Positions 58,872-64,000 of a stretch of DNA of 64,000 nt are shown piece by piece (position 1 is the first letter of the stretch; the number at the start of each line of letters is the position of its first letter). A model generated the notes under the pieces. That model was not told the origin of the DNA. It worked only from the letters and a program-made list of their open reading frames with translations, and did no database searches. The position numbers and the translations under genes are program-made. The DNA lies in NCBI RefSeq assembly GCF_029643245.1, contig NZ_CP116398.1:2046001-2110000 (forward strand), read 5' to 3'. Source of the stretch: Methylomonas sp. EFPC3. Its GTDB lineage: Bacteria; Pseudomonadota; Gammaproteobacteria; Methylococcales; Methylomonadaceae.

Positions 58872-61280
58872 TTAATGTGCCACTACCCCGGACTGTTTTA
58901 CCTCGACCTTTGCGCTAGTCGCATCGGCCAATTCAGCCGGAGAAAGAGGGGTTGGCATACGTTGTAAGGCCAATTCCAAAACTTCGTCGATCCAACGTAC
59001 GCACTTGATCGCCAGATTGCGTTTAATGTTTTCCGGAATCTCAGCCAAGTCTTTTTCGTTTTCGGCAGGAATGACCACGGTAGCGATGCCGCCTCGGTGT
59101 GCGGCAAGCAGTTTTTCCTTCAAACCACCGATGGGCAAGACCTCCCCGCGCAGGGTAATCTCGCCGGTCATCGCCACATCGGCCCGCACCGGAATCTTGG
59201 TCAGCGCCGAGATAATCGCGGTGCACATACCAATACCGGCGCTCGGCCCGTCTTTCGGCGTCGCTCCTTCCGGAACGTGGATGTGAATATCGCTCTTCTG
59301 GAACACTTCGCTGTCGATACCTAATATGCCGGCCCGACTGCGCGCAACCGTTACGGCGGCTTCGATAGACTCCTTCATCACATCGCCAAGCTTGCCGGTA
59401 GCCAATTGCTTACCCTTACCGGGCATGACTGCGGTCTCTATCGTCAGCAGTTCGCCGCCGACTTCGGTCCAAGCCAGACCGGTTACTTGGCCGATTTGGT
59501 CGCTATCCTCGGCCATGCCGTAGCTGAACCGGCGCACACCAAGGTACTTGTCCAAGTTCTTTTCGGTAATGGAGGTCCGCGACTTTTTCGCTTTGAGTAA
59601 CAAATCCTTAACTACTTTACGGCAAATCTTCGATATTTCCCGCTCCAGGCCGCGCACCCCGGCTTCCCGAGTGTAGTAACGCACAATATCTTTGACCGCG
59701 CCTTCCGAGATATGGATTTCCGACTCGATCAAGCCGTTACTCTTGATCTGCTTCGGAATCAAGAACCGGGTCGCGATATTGATTTTCTCGTCTTCGGTGT
59801 ACCCGGCCAAGCGAATGATTTCCATTCTGTCCAGCAAGGCTGGCGGAATATTCATTGTGTTGGCGGTAGCAACGAACATCACGTCGGACAAATCGAAATC
59901 GACCTCCAGGTAGTGATCGGAAAACGTGTGGTTCTGCTCGGGGTCCAGCACCTCCAACAACGCCGATGCCGGGTCGCCGCGAAAATCCGCCGCCATTTTG
60001 TCGATTTCATCAAGCAGGAACATCGGATTGCGGGTTTTGATCTTCGCCAGATTCTGCAGAATCTTACCCGGCATCGAACCAATGTAGGTCCGGCGATGAC
60101 CGCGAATCTCCGCCTCGTCTCGGACGCCGCCCAGGGCCATGCGCACGTATTTACGATTGGTAGCACGGGCAATCGATTGTCCCAACGAGGTTTTACCAAC
60201 CCCCGGAGGTCCGACCAAGCACAAAATCGGCCCTTTCAACGCTTTGACCCGTTGTTGAACCGCGAGGTATTCGAGAATGCGTTCCTTGACTTTTTCCAGA
60301 CCGAAATGTTCGGCTTCCAATACCTCTTCGGCCACTTTCAAATCGTGGCGAACCTTGGTTTTTTTCTTCCAAGGCACGTTAACCATCCAGTCGATATAAT
60401 TCCGAACCACTGTGGCTTCCGCGGACATCGGCGACATCATCTTCAATTTGTTCAGCTCGGCGGTTGCCTTGGTTTTCGCTTCCGCACTCATACCCGCAGC
60501 GGCGATTTTCTTTTCCAGCTCTTCGATTTCGTTGCCGGCCTCATCCATTTCGCCCAACTCTTTCTGAATCGCCTTCATTTGCTCATTCAGATAGTATTCG
60601 CGCTGGTTCTTTTCCATCTGTTTTTTGACGCGGCCGCGAATCTTCTTCTCCATTTCCAGAATATCGACTTCGCCTTCCATCAGCGTCATCAGGTTTTCCA
60701 GACGCTTGGCCACGTCGACCATTTCCAGCATCTCTTGTTTTTCCTCGACCTTCAGCGCCATATGCGCCGCCATCGTATCGGCCAGACGACTGGGATCGTC
60801 AATGCCGGACAAAGAATTCAAGACTTCGGGCGGAATTTTGTTATTCAGCTTCACGTACTGATCGAAGGAGTTGATCGCGGTGCGTTGCAGCACTTCCGCC
60901 TCCTGCTCGGAAATATTCATTTCGTCCGCTAACTCGATGACGCTGGCAGCGCAATAGCTGTCGACTTCGCAGTATTGGATCACCGAACAGCGTTGGCTAC
61001 CCTCCACCAGCACTTTCACGGTGCCGTCCGGCAATTTCAGTAATTGCAGGATATTGGCCAACGTTCCGACCTTATACAGATCGTCGAATCCCGGTTCGTC
61101 GACATCGGCTTGTTTCTGGGCTACCAGCAGCACCTGCTTATCTTGCTTGATAGCGGCATCGAGTGCGTCGATAGACATGCCTCGGCCGACAAACAACGGG
61201 ATTACCATGTGCGGGTAAACCACCACGTCCCGTAAAGGCAGGACTGGAATCAGTTCGTCTTGGTTTTTCAAATCGGTCAT
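58872..61280 (-). CDS. lon: ATP-dependent protease Lon
   Basis: 802 residues, full length. N-terminal substrate-binding domain ([20 protein letters not shown]), a coiled coil, the AAA+ module with Walker [10 protein letters not shown] and LLDEIDKM, and the C-terminal Ser-Lys protease with the catalytic serine S680 in PKDGPSAG. Degrades damaged and short-lived regulatory proteins. A heat-shock-type promoter candidate lies 40-70 bases upstream. Confidence 0.97.
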   Translation of the reverse strand: MTDLKNQDELIPVLPLRDVVVYPHMVIPLFVGRGMSIDALDAAIKQDKQVLLVAQKQADVDEPGFDDLYKVGTLANILQLLKLPDGTVKVLVEGSQRCSVIQYCEVDSYCAASVIELADEMNISEQEAEVLQRTAINSFDQYVKLNNKIPPEVLNSLSGIDDPSRLADTMAAHMALKVEEKQEMLEMVDVAKRLENLMTLMEGEVDILEMEKKIRGRVKKQMEKNQREYYLNEQMKAIQKELGEMDEAGNEIEELEKKIAAAGMSAEAKTKATAELNKLKMMSPMSAEATVVRNYIDWMVNVPWKKKTKVRHDLKVAEEVLEAEHFGLEKVKERILEYLAVQQRVKALKGPILCLVGPPGVGKTSLGQSIARATNRKYVRMALGGVRDEAEIRGHRRTYIGSMPGKILQNLAKIKTRNPMFLLDEIDKMAADFRGDPASALLEVLDPEQNHTFSDHYLEVDFDLSDVMFVATANTMNIPPALLDRMEIIRLAGYTEDEKINIATRFLIPKQIKSNGLIESEIHISEGAVKDIVRYYTREAGVRGLEREISKICRKVVKDLLLKAKKSRTSITEKNLDKYLGVRRFSYGMAEDSDQIGQVTGLAWTEVGGELLTIETAVMPGKGKQLATGKLGDVMKESIEAAVTVARSRAGILGIDSEVFQKSDIHIHVPEGATPKDGPSAGIGMCTAIISALTKIPVRADVAMTGEITLRGEVLPIGGLKEKLLAAHRGGIATVVIPAENEKDLAEIPENIKRNLAIKCVRWIDEVLELALQRMPTPLSPAELADATSAKVEVKQSGVVAH

Positions 61281-61320
61281 TTCAATTGCTCCCGGAGCAC
61301 GTCAATACACACCCAATCCT

Positions 61321-61348
61321 ATATGAGGACGATCCTGGAGAAAACAAG
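61321..61348 (-). promoter_or_regulatory. Candidate sigma-32 heat-shock promoter of lon
   Basis: Minus strand: CTTGTTT (61342-61348), 13 bases, CCTCATAT (61321-61328). Compared with the E. coli heat-shock consensus CTTGAAA-N13/15-CCCCATNT the -10 differs at one fixed position and the -35 at three. Confidence 0.5.
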
Positions 61349-61365
61349 TATCTTAAATTCAGCGC

Positions 61366-61397
61366 AAAAAAAAGGAGTTTGGTATCAGCCAAACTCC
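61366..61397 (-). terminator. Intrinsic terminator of clpX
   Basis: Minus strand GGAGTTTGG pairs with CCAAACTCC around CTGATA, followed by eight Ts; 40 bases after the clpX stop and just before the lon promoter candidate. Confidence 0.92.
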
Positions 61398-61437
61398 CGG
61401 ATTTTGTTTCGGCTCAAGCAAAGCCGGATGTTTCAGA

Positions 61438-62715
61438 CTAAGAAGCGTCGGAGACGACCATTTTCGGCTCGGTTTCGTAAACCAAAATCGGTTCGGAATT
61501 ACCCGATATCACGCTTTCGTCGATCACGACTTTCGAAATTTTGTCGTTGGACGGCAATTCGTACATCGTATCCAGCAAAACATTTTCGACGATAGTACGC
61601 AGGCCGCGGGCACCAGTCTTTCGTTCCATCGACTTGCGGGCAATCGCCGCCAATGAATCGTCTCTGAATTCCAGTTCGGCACCTTCCATTTCGAACAGAT
61701 GCTTGTACTGCTTGATTAACGCATTTTTCGGCTGCGTCAGAATTTGAATCAACGCCGCTTCGTCCAATTCGTCCAAAGTCGCAATCACCGGCAAACGGCC
61801 GACGAACTCCGGAATCAAACCGTATTTAATCAAATCCTCTGAACGCACGTCGGCGAAAATCTCACCGACATTTCGACTGTCGTCCTTGGTTTTGACTTCG
61901 GCGGCAAAACCGATACCGCCTTTTTCGGTACGGTTTTTGATGACTTTATCTAGGCCGGCAAAAGCGCCACCGACGATAAACAGAATGTTCGCCGTGTTGA
62001 CTTGCAGAAAATCCTGCTGCGGATGCTTGCGTCCACCTTGCGGCGGCACCGAAGCTACCGTGCCTTCGATCAGCTTCAGCAGGGCCTGTTGCACCCCTTC
62101 GCCGGACACATCCCGCGTAATCGACGGGTTATCGGCTTTACGGGAAATTTTGTCGATCTCATCGATGTAGACGATGCCGGTTTCGGCCTTCTCTACGTCG
62201 TAGTCGCACTTTTGCAGAATCTTCAGGATGATGTTTTCGACGTCTTCGCCGACATATCCGGCTTCGGTCAAAGTCGTTGCGTCTGCGATCGTAAACGGTA
62301 CATCCAACAATCTGGCCAGCGTTTCCGCGAGCAGGGTCTTACCGGAACCGGTCGGACCTATCAACAGAATATTACTTTTCGCCAACTCGACATCGCTTTT
62401 CTTGCTGTTGCTACGCAGGCGTTTGTAATGATTGTAAACGGCCACTGCCAAAATTTTCTTGGCGTTTTCCTGGCCGATTACGTAATTATCCAATTCAGCT
62501 TTGATTTCTTTGGGCTTAGGTAACGCACCGCCGGATACCGCCATTTCGTCTTCGAGCAATTCATCCCTGATGATGTCGTTACAAAGCTCGACACACTCGT
62601 CGCAAACATAAACGGATGGCCCGGCAATCAGTTTCCGCACTTCATTTTGGCTTTTACCGCAAAAAGAACAGTAAAGAAGCTTTTCGTCGTCTTTACCTTT
62701 CTTGTCTCTACTCAT
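61438..62715 (-). CDS. clpX: ClpXP unfoldase subunit ClpX
   Basis: 425 residues from ATG 62715. N-terminal zinc-binding domain with four cysteines (CSFC and CDEC), AAA+ core with [12 protein letters not shown], the DEIDKI Walker B and the ClpP-docking IGF-type loop region. Unfolds tagged substrates and feeds them to ClpP. It follows clpP by ~100 bases, as usual. Confidence 0.97.
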   Translation of the reverse strand: MSRDKKGKDDEKLLYCSFCGKSQNEVRKLIAGPSVYVCDECVELCNDIIRDELLEDEMAVSGGALPKPKEIKAELDNYVIGQENAKKILAVAVYNHYKRLRSNSKKSDVELAKSNILLIGPTGSGKTLLAETLARLLDVPFTIADATTLTEAGYVGEDVENIILKILQKCDYDVEKAETGIVYIDEIDKISRKADNPSITRDVSGEGVQQALLKLIEGTVASVPPQGGRKHPQQDFLQVNTANILFIVGGAFAGLDKVIKNRTEKGGIGFAAEVKTKDDSRNVGEIFADVRSEDLIKYGLIPEFVGRLPVIATLDELDEAALIQILTQPKNALIKQYKHLFEMEGAELEFRDDSLAAIARKSMERKTGARGLRTIVENVLLDTMYELPSNDKISKVVIDESVISGNSEPILVYETEPKMVVSDAS

Positions 62716-62818
62716 AGACAGACTCCACCGTTTCACTTCGCTTCATCACAGAGATGAAATACTTCAAAAACCAATAGTAAACTCCCCCGCACATCGCGGC
62801 AACCGGGGTGCGTTGCTG

Positions 62819-63454
62819 TTAACCGCTACGACTGGTCAACACCTTATCGATCAAACCGTAATCCACGGCCTGTTCCGCACTCAGAAAATTATCCCTATCG
62901 GTATCCTGTTCGATCTTCTGCAAGGACTGGCCGGTGTGGTGCGCCAACACCTTGTTCAACCGATCCCGAATCTGCAGGATTTCTCTTGCATGGATGTCGA
63001 TATCCGAGGCCTGTCCCTGGAAACCACCCAAAGGCTGATGAATCATGACCCGGGAATGCGGCAAGCAATAACGTTTACCGGCCGCACCGCCCGCCAACAA
63101 CAACGCTCCCATACTGGCCGCCTGGCCGATGCACATGGTGCTGACGTCCGGCTTGATAAACTGCATCGTGTCGTAGATCGCCATACCCGCAGTTACCGAA
63201 CCGCCCGGCGAATTGATGTACAGGTGAATATCCTTATCCGGGTTTTCCGATTCCAGGAACAATAGTTGGGCCACAACCAGATTGGCCATGTAATCCTCAA
63301 CCTTGCCCACCAGAAAAATGACCCGCTCCTTCAGTAAACGGGAGTATATATCAAACGATCTTTCCCCACGGGCTGTTTGTTCAACCACTATCGGCACTAG
63401 ACCGCCCGCCGCTTGCGGCGCCATCATTTCGCTAATCACATTTTGGTTAAACAC
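62819..63454 (-). CDS. clpP: ATP-dependent Clp protease proteolytic subunit
   Basis: 211 residues. Catalytic triad by alignment with E. coli ClpP: Ser114 ([10 protein letters not shown]), His139 ([10 protein letters not shown]) and Asp188 (DTDRDNF). A ~16-residue propeptide is expected. Placed 18 bases after tig, so probably partly cotranscribed with it. Confidence 0.97.
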   Translation of the reverse strand: MFNQNVISEMMAPQAAGGLVPIVVEQTARGERSFDIYSRLLKERVIFLVGKVEDYMANLVVAQLLFLESENPDKDIHLYINSPGGSVTAGMAIYDTMQFIKPDVSTMCIGQAASMGALLLAGGAAGKRYCLPHSRVMIHQPLGGFQGQASDIDIHAREILQIRDRLNKVLAHHTGQSLQKIEQDTDRDNFLSAEQAVDYGLIDKVLTSRSG

Positions 63455-63472
63455 GTTAAGCCCTCATTGTCA

Positions 63473-64000
63473 CTATCGTTCCATTACCTGATCAAAACCG
63501 ACGGTCACGTCGGCGACTTTAGCCTGACTTACGATCCATGCCACAGCCTGATCCTCCAGAACCATTTGTTGCACGTCGTTCAGCCGAGACTTGTCTGCAT
63601 AATACCAGTTCACGACGTCTTCAGGGCGCTCATAACTCTTCGCCATGTCTTCGATAACCGAACGAACTTTGTCGGCATCAACCTTCAATTCGTTTTTATG
63701 AATCACTTCGCCCAAAATCAAGCCCAAGGCCACGCGGCGCTTGGCTTGCTCTTCGAACATATCCCGCGGCAGATTCAGGTCTTCCAATTTCAAACGCATG
63801 TTCTTGGCCCGTTCCGCGTAAGGCTTCATCAGGGCTTGAATTTCCTGGTCAATCAATGCATTGGGGATCGACACCGAAATGTGCTCGAACAACGCATCCA
63901 TCACGGCGGTTTTCAATTTGTTTTTCAAGCCTTGCGCCAACTCCCGCTCCATGTTGGCGCGCACATCGGCGCGGAAGGTTACCGCATCGCCGTCTTCGAC
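63473..64000 (-). CDS. tig: Trigger factor, 5' part beyond window edge
   Basis: Only the C-terminal 175 residues are in view; the frame is open to base 64000. The visible part is the helical C-terminal chaperone domain (NMERELAQGLKNKLKTAVMD, VVNWYYADKSRLNDVQQMVL). Trigger factor binds ribosomes and folds nascent chains. Identity is supported by clpP-clpX-lon downstream. Confidence 0.95.
   Translation of the reverse strand, partial: VEDGDAVTFRADVRANMERELAQGLKNKLKTAVMDALFEHISVSIPNALIDQEIQALMKPYAERAKNMRLKLEDLNLPRDMFEEQAKRRVALGLILGEVIHKNELKVDADKVRSVIEDMAKSYERPEDVVNWYYADKSRLNDVQQMVLEDQAVAWIVSQAKVADVTVGFDQVMER

Noticed and set aside
59712-60932. Plus-strand open frame of 406 codons
   Set aside because: Antisense shadow of lon, rich in His, Phe and Gln as expected for a reversed coding strand.

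Overview
This window looks like chromosome of a gammaproteobacterial aerobic methanotroph, most likely a type I methanotroph close to Methylomonas/Methylobacter. The grounds are: a hopanoid block with squalene-hopene cyclase, HpnG and the HpnO-type aminotransferase; CopC/CopD copper proteins in the same run; a DraT/DraG pair, which implies regulated nitrogen fixation; and the gammaproteobacterial order tig-clpP-clpX-lon-hupB-ppiD. The genus is an inference; no pmoA, 16S rRNA or nif gene lies in the window.

Layout. 1-7.8 kb: plus-strand hopanoid/isoprenoid run (shc partial, hpnG, hpnO, copC, copD, dxs). 7.9-9.6 kb: gloB and a membrane-associated GT2 glycosyltransferase, convergent with rlmG. 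10.8-10.9 kb: a candidate small RNA with its own promoter-like sequence and a strong terminator. 10.9-17.1 kb: minus-strand housekeeping operon acpP-fabF-pabC-mltG-tmk-holB-pilZ-tatD with overlapping genes, preceded by a hot-dog-fold protein of unknown role. 18.4-24 kb: DUF4124 protein, draT-draG, a Tat-exported FAD amine oxidase, a DUF3616 protein and a lone PIN-like protein. 24-29.8 kb: a tripartite RND efflux operon (tolC-like, adaptor, pump). 30.5-30.8 kb: tRNA-Gly, tRNA-Cys, tRNA-Gly behind a perfect-consensus promoter. 31-35 kb: one very large FAD/Fe-S/CCG oxidoreductase. 35-48 kb: an envelope- and signalling-rich stretch with two short autotransporter barrels, a eukaryotic-type Ser/Thr kinase, a lipoprotein hydrolase, a caspase-fold Sel1 lipoprotein, a coiled-coil membrane protein, an EamA transporter, MlaA and an orphan CheD. 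48-50 kb: an AT-richer island with a structured intergenic repeat and two orphan genes. 50-56 kb: a peptide-type ABC importer (Yej/Opp-like). 56.2-64 kb: ppiD, tRNA-Asp, tRNA-Val, hupB, lon, clpX, clpP and the 3' part of tig.

How the genes work together. Dxs supplies isoprenoid precursor for the squalene that Shc cyclises, and HpnG/HpnO extend and aminate the hopanoid side chain; the copper proteins between them are the odd part. The acpP operon couples fatty-acid, folate, wall and DNA-replication functions. The tig-clpPX-lon-hupB-ppiD run is a protein folding and quality-control block with tRNA genes embedded. The most interesting accessory material is the kinase/hydrolase/caspase stretch at 36.5-42.9 kb, the hot-dog protein beside acpP, the candidate sRNA near 10.9 kb and a REP-like sequence read through in frame inside the ABC ATPase linker. 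Nothing in the window is a recognisable phage, insertion sequence or CRISPR array.
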